From Thermogemmata fonticola (GTDB lineage Bacteria; Planctomycetota; Planctomycetia; Gemmatales; Gemmataceae), in the NCBI RefSeq assembly GCF_013694095.1, contig NZ_JACEFB010000002.1:186001-250000 (forward strand): a DNA stretch of 64,000 nt, given 5' to 3'. The stretch's first letter is position 1. Each line of letters opens with the position of its first letter. Made by a program: the position numbers and the translations under genes. This document shows positions 17,972 through 26,922 of this stretch, in pieces. The notes under the pieces were generated by a model. That model did not search any database and was not told the origin of the DNA. It saw nothing but the letters and a program-made list of their open reading frames with translations.

Positions 17972-18940
17972 ATGAAGCATTCAGCGCACTGCCAGAGTCG
18001 GCGATCGTTGCGGGGTGCACGGTCCTTGGTGCTCCTGGCGGTTGGGTGTGGCCTGGCGGCGGGTTGTGCCGATTGGCTGGCTTTGCCCTCGCGGACACCT
18101 CCCATCACTCAGCCTTTGATCCGTTCGGTGGGCCAAGGGGATGAGCTTGGGATGCCGGCTCCAGCTCCTACCCTGCCGGGCCGATTTGCTACGCGGCGAG
18201 GAAACTATGTCTTCTACCACGATGTCCCTTGGCCCTCTTCTGATACCCTGCTGAACGACGTAGAGACTTTGCCCGACGAGTTGAGGGAAGCTTTAGAACT
18301 ACCCTTAGGGCAAACCTGCCTCATCCAAGTGTTCCTGTTCGAGTCCCAAGAACGTTACGAGCGGTACATCAAGGCCCGCTATCCTCATCTGCCCACACGC
18401 CGAGCATATTTCCTGCAAGAACCTCGACCGGGAGGCCGGGATGACCTCAAAGTTCTCACTTGGATGGGCGAGCATTTGTACACAGACCTACGCCATGAAT
18501 TGACCCATGCTTGGCTCCACAGTGTCCTCAAGGAGGTTCCCCTGTGGTTAGATGAGGGTCTAGCCAGTTGCTTTGAATGGCCAGCGAGCCAGCGCGGCAT
18601 CCATCCCCAGCATCTGGAACATTTGCGGCGGCAGGGCGTGCACAGTGATCTGTCCCGGCTTGAACGGTTGGAGCGTGTCGAAGAGATGGAAAAGCCGGAG
18701 TACCGCGAGGCGTGGGCTTGGACGCATTTTTTACTTTACGGTCCGCCGCCGGCACGCCAGGTGCTTCGGGAGTATATGCAGCACCTGCGCAATACCTCTC
18801 GCCCCGGACCGTTATGGCCACGCCTCCAACAGCACTTCGCCGATCCTCAAGCCGCCCTCCAGCTTCATGTAGAGAGTTTGGAGTGGCCGGTGCGCTGGGG
18901 ATCGCGCCCTGTTACGTCCGCAACGCCGCCTGCACCATGA
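17972..18940 (+). CDS. Lipoprotein with gluzincin (HExxH) peptidase domain
   Basis: A 322-residue protein with a lipoprotein signal: a basic N-terminus, a hydrophobic stretch and LAAGC with the lipidated Cys near residue 32. The peptidase motif HELTHAWLH lies near 174-182, followed by LWLDEGLASCFEW, whose Glu is the expected third zinc ligand. This is the pattern of the DUF1570/peptidase MA group common in planctomycetes. It is probably exported and held at a membrane. The stop codon ends exactly where the stop of the next, convergent PEP-CTERM gene begins, so the two share a transcript boundary. Substrate unknown. Confidence 0.85.
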   Translation: MKHSAHCQSRRSLRGARSLVLLAVGCGLAAGCADWLALPSRTPPITQPLIRSVGQGDELGMPAPAPTLPGRFATRRGNYVFYHDVPWPSSDTLLNDVETLPDELREALELPLGQTCLIQVFLFESQERYERYIKARYPHLPTRRAYFLQEPRPGGRDDLKVLTWMGEHLYTDLRHELTHAWLHSVLKEVPLWLDEGLASCFEWPASQRGIHPQHLEHLRRQGVHSDLSRLERLERVEEMEKPEYREAWAWTHFLLYGPPPARQVLREYMQHLRNTSRPGPLWPRLQQHFADPQAALQLHVESLEWPVRWGSRPVTSATPPAP

Positions 18941-19309
18941 CTAGGGCAATGACTGGGAAGAATCCCCAGTCTTGGCCAACGGGGGGGAGGAAGCCACGGC
19001 CTTGGAGTGTTTCCGTCGCTTGCGCAGGCTGTGGTAGCCAGCCGCCGTAGCCAACCCCGCCAAAGCCGTGAGCAGAGTTGCCGGTTCAGGAACCTGCCGG
19101 GGGGGGACCACCACGGGAGGCGGATCAACCGGCGGGACCACGACCGGAGGAGGATTGACTGGAGGGGGCGTGACCGGTGGTCCTGGCGGCTGAATTACCG
19201 GTGGAAAGAAACCCAAAGCCGTTGGAGAGCTGAGCACGAACAGACCCAAAACCCATCCAAACGTTCTGCGTTTTCGGCTCCAACCGTGCAAAGGACGAGT
19301 GCCGTCCAT
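18941..19309 (-). CDS. PEP-CTERM sorted surface protein
   Basis: A 122-residue protein. Residues about 12-34 form a signal-type hydrophobic segment. A Pro/Val repeat region follows (PPVNPPPVVVPPVDPPPV, about 40-70). The sorting signal is VPEPATLLTALAGLATAAG (about 73-91) followed by the basic cluster RKRRK. PEP-CTERM proteins are cut and attached by exosortase/archaeosortase-like enzymes in bacteria that make exopolysaccharide. Here another 22 residues (HSKAVASSPPLAK and on) follow the basic cluster, whereas the signal normally ends there. There is almost no globular region between signal peptide and sorting motif. Confidence 0.75.
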   Translation of the reverse strand: MDGTRPLHGWSRKRRTFGWVLGLFVLSSPTALGFFPPVIQPPGPPVTPPPVNPPPVVVPPVDPPPVVVPPRQVPEPATLLTALAGLATAAGYHSLRKRRKHSKAVASSPPLAKTGDSSQSLP

Positions 19310-19625
19310 GATCCGTGTCCTCAGGGGGTATGAGTAAGGGAGGTAAACTTCCTCCCTCGGCGATCATCGGCATGAGGCGCGGGACCACTCCATGCATTTC
19401 CGTTTTGACTAACCCACAAGGCCTTTCATTTTTCCTGCAAGTGGTATTCAATCGAGCGATCCTGGAGGGGATGCCGGATTTTGGGATTACGCAGGGGAAC
19501 GGTTCGGAAAAACACGCTCTCAGAACGAAGCGAGCGGAGACCTGCTAGTCCCCTGGACGACCTGACTATTACGAGGCGCCCAATCGTGAGCGGATTTTCC
19601 GGGCTGCGTCAGGAGGACACAGGTC
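19310..19625. other. Divergent intergenic region, no gene seen
   Basis: About 316 bases between the PEP-CTERM gene and the BBP7-type gene, which are divergent. No gene is supported and no clear promoter was identified. Confidence 0.45.
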
Positions 19626-21536
19626 ATGCGCCGTCGCTGGGTGTGGATTGCGGGATTTGGTTTGGTCACGGGACCTTGGGCAGCACCAGCTTGGTCGCAA
19701 AGTGCTCCCCCAGCTCCTACTCCTCCCGCACGTGCCGCGCGGTTGGGATTACCGGTCGCTGTGACCGCTGCCGAGCCACCCAGCTTCATCTCCCCAACGG
19801 CTTCGGCCATCCTTCCTGCAGGTTCGGCGTCAGTTCATACCCTTACTGCTTCTTCTCCACCTGGAGTTCGTTGGAGTGAACAAGTGCCGCTTTTTGTCCC
19901 ATCGGCCACGTCACCGCCATCGGCCGTACTGCCGGGGGATGGCTTGGTTATGCCGGGGACTCCGATTGCCGCGGTGATTCCAAGTGTTCAGCCGCCTCCT
20001 GCTACCCATGCGGCTCCTGTTCCCACGGCGCCCGTTGCTGCGACATTCGCCACATCAGCCGCTCCAAACACTTCCACGGGAGCAATTCCGCCATCGATGC
20101 CCGGTGTCATTTGGACTTATCCTCCCGTGGTGTCATGGCCTGCCAACACCGGGACCGTCCCGATGGGTTCTGGCGGAACACCCGCCGTTCTGCCCATGCC
20201 GGCTGTCCTGGGGGGGCAAACGCAGCCGTCCCAGAGCTACGGTGCTCAGACTCCGAACATAACCGAAATTCGCCCACCAACGACTGCTCCGGCGGGTAAC
20301 CCATCCTCACCACCAGGAACTTCTCCGCCGCCTGTGGCGACCTACGTTCCCTCGGTTCCTCCGAGCAGTGGAGTATTCGTATCCCCTGGTTTGGAGCCGC
20401 CTTTGTATGCTCCGGTGGGTTGGGATGCACTGCAACGGCTGACAGCACCTAGTAAGTATTACGCCAGCGCAGAGTTTCTGCTCTGGTGGACTAAGAGTGC
20501 CCATTTGCCACCGCTGTTGACGACTAGTTCCCCGCAGTTTCAGGGGATTCCCGGCTTAGGGGATACACGCCTGCTCTTCGGCGGCAACTTTGGCAATACC
20601 CTGCACGCCGGCGGCCGCTTCACGATCGGCCGGTGGTTCGGGAACGACCAAATTCGCGGCGTTGAAGGTCGGCTGTTTTTCCTCGGACGGACTGATTCTA
20701 CCTTCGCGGTCACTTCTGCGGAGTACCCTGTGTTGGCCCGTCCATTCTTCAACGTCAACACGCCGTTTGGACCGTTCTCGGAAGTCATTGCCTCACCGGG
20801 AAGGGGTGTAGGAGCGGCAATCATTGACCTGCAAAACGATGTTTGGGGCGCGGAAGTGAATTATCGCCGCAATCTCTGGAGTTCGGGCTGCGCCCGGTTG
20901 GATGCCTTGGTCGGCTACCGCTACTTCGGCATGAAAGAGCGCTTAGGGATCACCGAGTCTTTCATTAGCACGGGGCAGAATCCGATCCGGATCAATGGTA
21001 TTCCCGTGGTCAGCGGCACGATCAATGACATTTTCCGAGCGGAGAATCATTTTCACGGTGGTCAGATCGGTTTGGCTTGGGAGCACCGTTGGGGCCTGTG
21101 GACGTTCGATGCACGAGCCACCGTGGCCTTCGGAAATGTGAGGCAACTCGGAGAAATCGACGGCGGGCAAACTCTGCTCCTGGCTAACGGCCAAACGGTA
21201 CGTTATGCCGGCGGGTTGCTCGCTTTACCCAACGCGAATATCGGCCGCTATACGCATGACCAGTTTGCCGTGCTCCCTGAAGTGGGAGTCAACATTGGTT
21301 ATCAGCTCACCTCACATATGCGACTATTCGTCGGTTATAACTTCCTCTACCTCGGCAATGCTTTACGCCCGGAACGGATGATCGACACTAACATCGACAT
21401 TGCCCGCATCCCCAATTTTGCTGTGCCCGGAGGAGGGACCACTCCTGTCGCCGGTTTGCCTCGGCCGGCGCCCCTATTCCGCACTAACGACTTCTTTGTC
21501 CAAGGGATCAACTTCGGTCTGGAGTTCCGCTGGTGA
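19626..21536 (+). CDS. BBP7-family outer-membrane beta-barrel protein
   Basis: A 636-residue exported protein. A signal peptide (MRRRWVWIAGFGLVTGPWAA) is followed by a long Pro/Ala/Thr/Ser-rich segment (about 25-265) and then a C-terminal barrel of about 365 residues. The barrel starts with YYASAEFLLWWTKSAHLPPL and contains GGRFTIGRWFGNDQIRGVEG, RLDALVGYRYFGMKERLGI and the closing NFGLEFRW with a terminal aromatic residue. These match the BBP7 group of planctomycete outer-membrane proteins. The barrel may be a surface or porin-like component; no substrate can be assigned. The Pro-rich region is probably a periplasmic linker. Confidence 0.85.
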   Translation: MRRRWVWIAGFGLVTGPWAAPAWSQSAPPAPTPPARAARLGLPVAVTAAEPPSFISPTASAILPAGSASVHTLTASSPPGVRWSEQVPLFVPSATSPPSAVLPGDGLVMPGTPIAAVIPSVQPPPATHAAPVPTAPVAATFATSAAPNTSTGAIPPSMPGVIWTYPPVVSWPANTGTVPMGSGGTPAVLPMPAVLGGQTQPSQSYGAQTPNITEIRPPTTAPAGNPSSPPGTSPPPVATYVPSVPPSSGVFVSPGLEPPLYAPVGWDALQRLTAPSKYYASAEFLLWWTKSAHLPPLLTTSSPQFQGIPGLGDTRLLFGGNFGNTLHAGGRFTIGRWFGNDQIRGVEGRLFFLGRTDSTFAVTSAEYPVLARPFFNVNTPFGPFSEVIASPGRGVGAAIIDLQNDVWGAEVNYRRNLWSSGCARLDALVGYRYFGMKERLGITESFISTGQNPIRINGIPVVSGTINDIFRAENHFHGGQIGLAWEHRWGLWTFDARATVAFGNVRQLGEIDGGQTLLLANGQTVRYAGGLLALPNANIGRYTHDQFAVLPEVGVNIGYQLTSHMRLFVGYNFLYLGNALRPERMIDTNIDIARIPNFAVPGGGTTPVAGLPRPAPLFRTNDFFVQGINFGLEFRW

Positions 21537-21660
21537 CTGAGGCAGGGCTGCCAAACCTCAGGTTCCCCATATTGGGCCTTTCTAATCTGTGAATACTTGT
21601 CTGCCTTCTGGATGAGCAGCAGAGATGGTATGTGTCCCACAATAAGAGGTGAGCGGCGGG

Positions 21661-22080
21661 CTAGTACCAAATGGCGAGCAGACGATGGCCGAAGATGAGG
21701 CAGCCGGCAACAGCGGCGGTCATGCTGGCGACTAACACAGCTCCCGCGGCAATGTCCAAACAACCTTCGATGCGGGCCTTACTAGCGCCATCCAGACCGT
21801 GGAAAAGGGTTTCGATCGCACTGTTGAATAGCTCCGCTGTCAGGACCAGCCCGATGCAGCCAATGATGATGCACCATTCCCACAGGGCACACTGGAGGAC
21901 CGTAGCCATAGCCAATGCCAAGACGGCAAAAAAGAAGTGGACGAAGAAACTGGAGTGTCCGCGGATGCCACGCTTGACGCCCCGCCAGGCTTCCGCGAAC
22001 TTGTCCCGCCAGCGGCGCCGCGCCCGGCGAGCGATCGGCTCCCGGACGGTGGTCTCCTCCCCCCACCACACACTCGTCAT
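21661..22080 (-). CDS. dgkA: Diacylglycerol kinase (DgkA type)
   Basis: A 139-residue membrane enzyme that phosphorylates diacylglycerol or undecaprenol to recycle lipids. The family signature ELFNSAIETLFHGLDG is present, along with three hydrophobic segments (FFVHFFFAVLALAMATV, CIIIGCIGLVLTA, and the C-terminal AAGAVLVASMTAAVAGCLI). ATG 22080 was chosen because AGGAG lies eight bases upstream and the family length is about 120; an upstream in-frame start would add 81 residues of low-complexity sequence. The gene lies downstream of the LptD-like gene on the same strand (249 bases apart), consistent with envelope-lipid metabolism. Confidence 0.9.
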   Translation of the reverse strand: MTSVWWGEETTVREPIARRARRRWRDKFAEAWRGVKRGIRGHSSFFVHFFFAVLALAMATVLQCALWEWCIIIGCIGLVLTAELFNSAIETLFHGLDGASKARIEGCLDIAAGAVLVASMTAAVAGCLIFGHRLLAIWY

Positions 22081-22329
22081 CCGGCAACTCCTGCTCTGAG
22101 AAAGTCGGCTGACTCCATCATAACCGCTCTCTGTTCCTTCCGCCGCTGGAGTACGCCGGGATAGCGCATCTCCCCGGCTCGGTGTTTCGGTGATAGCTTC
22201 TCCTTCTGCTGAACAGTTTAACCTCTCCTTCCGCCCGATAGTCGGGTTTTGCCTCTCTCTCGTTAGTCGCGCTTCGCCTCCCGCCACCAGTAGTATGGGC
22301 TTGGCTGTTGCAATCCGAGTCATCTTTAC

Positions 22330-25092
22330 TTACCGTCCCCGTTGCATGCCCTGCGTGACCGGATTGACCATTCCTAAGGGGACACCGGCGAAGCGTCCTT
22401 GGCCGCTCAAGGCAGCCAAAACATTGGGTACGATCAGGAATTGGAAGCCGAAGTTGTTCACCAGGGAGTTGTAGGTGAAGCCGATGCTGACGGTCATGTC
22501 CGTGCCCGTGCGGGTCAAGGTGATGGCATTGGTCAAGGCTTGATTGAGGCCAAAATCATAACTGGATGAGGCCGTAAAGTAATACCGCCGGCTCAGTACG
22601 TACCCCACACTGGCGATAACAGCCCGGCTGTTGATCGGATCGATCTGTCGGTAGCCGATATAGAAGGTAGTGCGATCCGGGCGGTTGAAGTAAGTGCCGA
22701 AGGTGTAATAGCGGGAGCCATTGTCGTAAGGTTCAAACCACCCAGTGGCGGTGAAGGCTGTTCGATCGCCGATGTTCCATAGGAAGTCATATTCCAGGAA
22801 GGCGAAAGGTTTACCGAAGTTGTCCCGATCGGCCTGAGGGAAGTAGGAGACGGACGTGCTCAGGATAGCGACATCGACCGTGTGTTCTTGGCCGGGAAAG
22901 CCGCGCTTGGTCTGCCAGCGCTGTCGTAGGTCCAGTTGCAACACATGGAGGTCGTCCAGAGTGTCCAGACGATTAAGCACTTGGCGGCGGATGAGATAGC
23001 GTTGAGGGTTGTACGGGCTGGTGGGCAGGGGGGCAGAGGCCAGAAGCACGCCGTCGCTACCGGCGAGGTAGGCGGGTTGCAGCGGGGTCATCGTACGCCA
23101 GGATTGATCGGTAGCATCGTCATTGAGGCGATCCAGCAGTGGCAGTTGCGTGAACGGAACATTGGAACGGGCGTAGAAGTAGTTGGCACCCCAGACGGCT
23201 TTGTGATACAAACCACGGATGTTGAACAGATCGCTGCTGACGTTCTCGTAGAGGCGGGACATGGGTAAGCTCAGACGGGTCCCCCCGCCGCCCCAAACGC
23301 GACCCACTGCGTCTCCATGCAAATCATCGCTATATCCGGTCAGGTCGAGCATGCCGTACGGAGCTAGCTTGACGGGTCCCAAGGCCAGCGGCAGGCTCAG
23401 CTCCTCTTGCCAACCTACACGCCCGGCATTGATGGCGACATCCGTCGGCAACAACGAGAAGGGCGGTTGCTGCGCCGGACGAGCACGGGCATAACCGGCA
23501 TGGACCCGCGTCGAATAGACAAACCAGTCGTTGAGGAAGGTCTGGCCAATCAGGGCGCCGTCTAGTCGCGGCAGCCATTGGGTTTCAGGGTTCCACGGCC
23601 GGTCCAAGCGAGGCTCGACCAGTCCTGCCGCCCACCACTTGCCCCGGTTATACGTCAGATAGGCGAATGTCTCCTGATTGACATCGGTGTCGAATTCGAT
23701 CTTGTAGTATTGCTCGAAGAAGTTCTTATCGCTCAGGTGGGCCAGTTGGCCTTGGAAGTATAACCCCTCGATCAGCTCTTGCTGATGTCGCCAGAGCAGG
23801 CGATGGCGAAAGAAAGGTGGAACGGGTTCGGGGCCGCGATTGCCGCCGAGAATGTCTACGCCGTCGTCCCAAACCCCGTAGAAGAGCGCACGTCCTGTGG
23901 TGGCGGACAAGCCGGGCACTTCCGCCGGGATATTGTAGAAGTATTCGGAACCTAAGGCGGGGCCGCGCTTGGAGAGATAGTCCAGGTGGAGCCGCCATTT
24001 TTGGCCCGGCGGGGGACGCAAAGCCAGCAGATCGAACACATCCCAAGTGGTGTAGAATTGCGTGCCGAAAATACGGTTCTGCCCGAAACTGAAGCCGACA
24101 AACGGTCCCAGCGGGTCTGTAGCGTCGGCTCGGATGCGGGGATAATACGCGACGGGTAGCCCCAGAAGGCGGGGAACAGCCCCATATGCCGTGACCAGTT
24201 GCTCACGTCCAAAAACCGGTTCGCCGGTGCGCAGATCACGATAGGGCAGGCCGAAGAGGTTCCGCAGTTGGGCGAAACGTTCCTCGTACGTTACTCGCGG
24301 CGCATCGATGCGGAACCCCGGATCGCTGGGCAGTTTGCTGGCATTGATCGAGCCTCGGAGGATCTCCCAGTTCTCGGCATCCAACCGCCGGACTTCAGCA
24401 CCGGAGACATGCACCGGGTCCGGGGCGGGCGCTGGCTGAAAATCCAAGGTTCCCTCTAGCGCGATCGCCCTTTGCCGCTCCACGTCGTAATACACCTCCT
24501 GGGCACGCAGGGTTTGTAGCGGACCGCGGGCACTTTTGGTCCGCACGACGACATTGCCCCGGAGATACACCTCCACTTCGCTACGCCCATCACCGGGGGT
24601 ACGGAAACCCCCTGGCAGCTCTTCCATTGGTCCGCCCCGGACCCAGACGACTCCCTCATCGGTGGCTAGCTCGATCTGTTCCCCATCATCCGTGGTGGCA
24701 TTGATGATGACGCCGCCGAGGAAAATCCAGCGCTCAGACTTGTCGGGCAGCACTTCCCGGCTGATGGTGTTGGGAGTGCCATAACGACGAGTGAAGAGGA
24801 AGCGGCGCGGCTTGTTGGCAGGCACTGGCAAGGCCCTTCCCGGCGGCAGAGAGGGGGAAGGCTCCTGGAGCCTCTGGGGTTGAAAAGCCACCCGCTTTGG
24901 GACAACTGGCGGGGGGACGACCCACACTTCCTCAGGTGGTCGGGCACGGGAAGCAGGAGCAGAACTTTCCTCGGAGGAAGGAAGCTCTTGGGCCTGAAGA
25001 ATGCCGGGAACCGCTGCCCACAGCAGCAGGCCGATCGCTCCTTTCCAGCATTTGCGCCGATCCGGTTCCACGGCGGCTCCATCGGCAGTCAC
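22330..25092 (-). CDS. LptD-like outer-membrane protein
   Basis: A 920-residue protein starting at GTG with a signal peptide (KGAIGLLLWAAVPGILQAQE). An N-terminal OstA/LptA-type beta-jellyroll region (about 105-300) includes FLGGVIINATTDDGEQIELA, YLRGNVVVRTKSARGPLQTL and QEVYYDVERQRAIALEG. The rest (about 340-920) is a predicted beta barrel rich in aromatic and charged strands. LptD inserts LPS into the outer leaflet. The N-terminal part here is longer than in Escherichia coli LptD (about 780 residues total) and Pro-rich before the jellyroll. Planctomycetes keep lipid A and Lpt genes, so a bona fide LPS-assembly role is plausible but the partner LptE is not seen nearby. Confidence 0.8.
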   Translation of the reverse strand: MTADGAAVEPDRRKCWKGAIGLLLWAAVPGILQAQELPSSEESSAPASRARPPEEVWVVPPPVVPKRVAFQPQRLQEPSPSLPPGRALPVPANKPRRFLFTRRYGTPNTISREVLPDKSERWIFLGGVIINATTDDGEQIELATDEGVVWVRGGPMEELPGGFRTPGDGRSEVEVYLRGNVVVRTKSARGPLQTLRAQEVYYDVERQRAIALEGTLDFQPAPAPDPVHVSGAEVRRLDAENWEILRGSINASKLPSDPGFRIDAPRVTYEERFAQLRNLFGLPYRDLRTGEPVFGREQLVTAYGAVPRLLGLPVAYYPRIRADATDPLGPFVGFSFGQNRIFGTQFYTTWDVFDLLALRPPPGQKWRLHLDYLSKRGPALGSEYFYNIPAEVPGLSATTGRALFYGVWDDGVDILGGNRGPEPVPPFFRHRLLWRHQQELIEGLYFQGQLAHLSDKNFFEQYYKIEFDTDVNQETFAYLTYNRGKWWAAGLVEPRLDRPWNPETQWLPRLDGALIGQTFLNDWFVYSTRVHAGYARARPAQQPPFSLLPTDVAINAGRVGWQEELSLPLALGPVKLAPYGMLDLTGYSDDLHGDAVGRVWGGGGTRLSLPMSRLYENVSSDLFNIRGLYHKAVWGANYFYARSNVPFTQLPLLDRLNDDATDQSWRTMTPLQPAYLAGSDGVLLASAPLPTSPYNPQRYLIRRQVLNRLDTLDDLHVLQLDLRQRWQTKRGFPGQEHTVDVAILSTSVSYFPQADRDNFGKPFAFLEYDFLWNIGDRTAFTATGWFEPYDNGSRYYTFGTYFNRPDRTTFYIGYRQIDPINSRAVIASVGYVLSRRYYFTASSSYDFGLNQALTNAITLTRTGTDMTVSIGFTYNSLVNNFGFQFLIVPNVLAALSGQGRFAGVPLGMVNPVTQGMQRGR

Positions 25093-25316
25093 TTTAGGCT
25101 CGACACTTGACAGAATCCCCCTAGCGGCTGGCGACTATATACCCTGCCGCCAACAAATCAAGCGGAGTTTTGCTCGAAGGTCACCACACCGCGCTTCTGC
25201 AAAAAGGCGGGTAGAGAGATGTCCCTGTCCGTTTCACGCAAGTGGTCTCCATCTGGTCTAGCCTTACATGGTCCGCCAGCATGTTGGCCCTTAGAACACA
25301 ATCGCTGTTGGCGTTT

Positions 25317-26177
25317 TCAGGAAGACACGGGCTGCACCGTGCGTAAGCAGCCGACCAAATCGCTGTGGGAGACGGGTCGATTGAGGGGAATGAGGAGGTA
25401 CGAAGCAGGAGAAGCAGCGCAATCCAAGATGATCTGCCGTTCGTGGGGAATGTCGAAACCATCGGGACAGGGGAGGTGGCCGCTGATCAATAGATCGCCG
25501 TCGCAGTGGTGCAAGAAAGCGGTCACATGGTCCAGGGTTGTGTCCCGCCCCCACACCAGGCTGTGGATGGCTCCCCCCGGTGCTAGGTCCGTGGGGTCCA
25601 GTGGTTCCCTCTGCAATCGTTGAAGAGCAAAGTGAACCGAATGGCGAATGCTAGGTAGACTATGAGAGATGACTAGGCGATTGGGTGTGCGGAGCAACAC
25701 GGGCAGCTCTGCGAATAGATCCAAATAGGCTTGGTAGATGGAGGATGCCCAGCTCCCGTAAGCCTGGCGCACCCCTTCTTCAAAGAGTTCATTACAGTTG
25801 ACATCCCCTTTGAGGATCGGTCGGTCAGTCCATTGGGCCAACTCATGATTGCCGAGCAGATAGTGCACCTGTTTCGGGAATTGTACCAGCAGGGCAGCAA
25901 ATAGGTCCACAAGCTGATGCGACTTATCTCCCCCTTGGGGGTAGCGGAAGGGACCATGAATAAGCTCTTGCAGAACGAGGTGGCGGCGGGGATGGCGTGC
26001 TAGGTCCGCCACTTGCAGCAGCGCCTGGAAATTGGCCAAGTGACCGTGCAAGTCGCCGCAGATGACGGCTTCGTCGGCGTCCATCAAGTTGATCACACGG
26101 CCTTGACGGCCCGGCATGGCGCGTAACAGCACGCGCGCCTGACGTAGGAGGACCAGTAACCGCTCTGGAGCTGGCAT
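25317..26177 (-). CDS. Metallophosphoesterase with altered second motif
   Basis: A 286-residue protein of the calcineurin-like phosphoesterase superfamily. The first metal motif GDLHGH is near residues 41-46 and the LLGNHE motif near 117-122. Late histidines appear in VISHSLPS (near 176) and ISGHLPCP (near 237). Where PPP-type enzymes have GDYVDRGP, this protein reads VLQELIHGP, so the bridging Asp and the catalytic Arg are not conserved. It may be a non-canonical phosphoesterase or a binding protein. It is the last gene of the minus-strand block containing the Kor subunits, 109 bases after the CBS-zinc-ribbon gene. Confidence 0.75.
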   Translation of the reverse strand: MPAPERLLVLLRQARVLLRAMPGRQGRVINLMDADEAVICGDLHGHLANFQALLQVADLARHPRRHLVLQELIHGPFRYPQGGDKSHQLVDLFAALLVQFPKQVHYLLGNHELAQWTDRPILKGDVNCNELFEEGVRQAYGSWASSIYQAYLDLFAELPVLLRTPNRLVISHSLPSIRHSVHFALQRLQREPLDPTDLAPGGAIHSLVWGRDTTLDHVTAFLHHCDGDLLISGHLPCPDGFDIPHERQIILDCAASPASYLLIPLNRPVSHSDLVGCLRTVQPVSS

Positions 26178-26286
26178 AATCCTGGCAACCGATAGGGACT
26201 CCGGGAATATCCTAAGAGCCTCGAACCAATCGAGCGAAGGATCGTTATCTCTGGCGAAACGCTGTCCAAAAGAGAGACGGCGCTAT

Positions 26287-26796
26287 TCAATCCGCGCAGA
26301 AACGGATCAGGTGTCGGAGTACATCGCGGACGGAAATGACCCCCACCGGTCGGCCATTCTGGACCACCGGCAGGTGGCGGTAACCGCCGGCATCCATCTT
26401 GGCCAATGCTGCCGCTAGAATGTCGCCCATTTGGACGGTTTCCGGCTTCGGCGTCATGTATTGCTGGACCGGCTGATGTTCATAATCCGCTTCCCCCGCG
26501 ATGCGGAGCAGAAAGTCACGTTCCGTCAGAATGCCCACGAGCGCTCCTTGCGGATCCGTGACGAGCAAGGCTCCGACTTTGTGCTCTATCATGGCCCGCA
26601 TCGCCGTGCACAGGTCGGCATCCAAGCCGATGGTCACAGCCGGGCGAGGTTGCAGGACGGCGACCGTATCGGTCATCAAGCTCATTTCGACCTGTCCTTG
26701 AGGTTGGGGCAGGTCTAGGGCAGTGAGCGGTGTCTGGCAGCGTTCGCATTCATCGGCGCCGGGAGGATTGACATGGTCGCAGGCCGGACAACGCAT
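26287..26796 (-). CDS. Zinc-ribbon plus CBS-pair protein
   Basis: A 169-residue protein. Residues 3-20 form a zinc ribbon (CPAC and CERC pairs), followed by a CBS pair: AMIEHKVGALLVTDPQGALV (first CBS) and DAGGYRHLPVVQNGRPVGVI (second CBS). CBS pairs bind adenine nucleotides and act as energy sensors. The gene lies directly after korB (126 bases) and resembles the CBS protein on the other side of korAB, especially in the GGYRHLPVV...GRPVGVIS stretch. A role in sensing energy state for the Kor enzyme is an inference from this placing. Confidence 0.85.
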   Translation of the reverse strand: MRCPACDHVNPPGADECERCQTPLTALDLPQPQGQVEMSLMTDTVAVLQPRPAVTIGLDADLCTAMRAMIEHKVGALLVTDPQGALVGILTERDFLLRIAGEADYEHQPVQQYMTPKPETVQMGDILAAALAKMDAGGYRHLPVVQNGRPVGVISVRDVLRHLIRFCAD

Positions 26797-26922
26797 CGCC
26801 TCATCCCTCCCAGATTCAGTCCGTTGTCACGAGGATGACCCGCGTTAGACTCGAGTCTGAATGCTCCGATGGATTGGGACTAAAGCTGTCTATTCATGGG
26901 GAGAAAGAGCCGTTGGCCGTCC

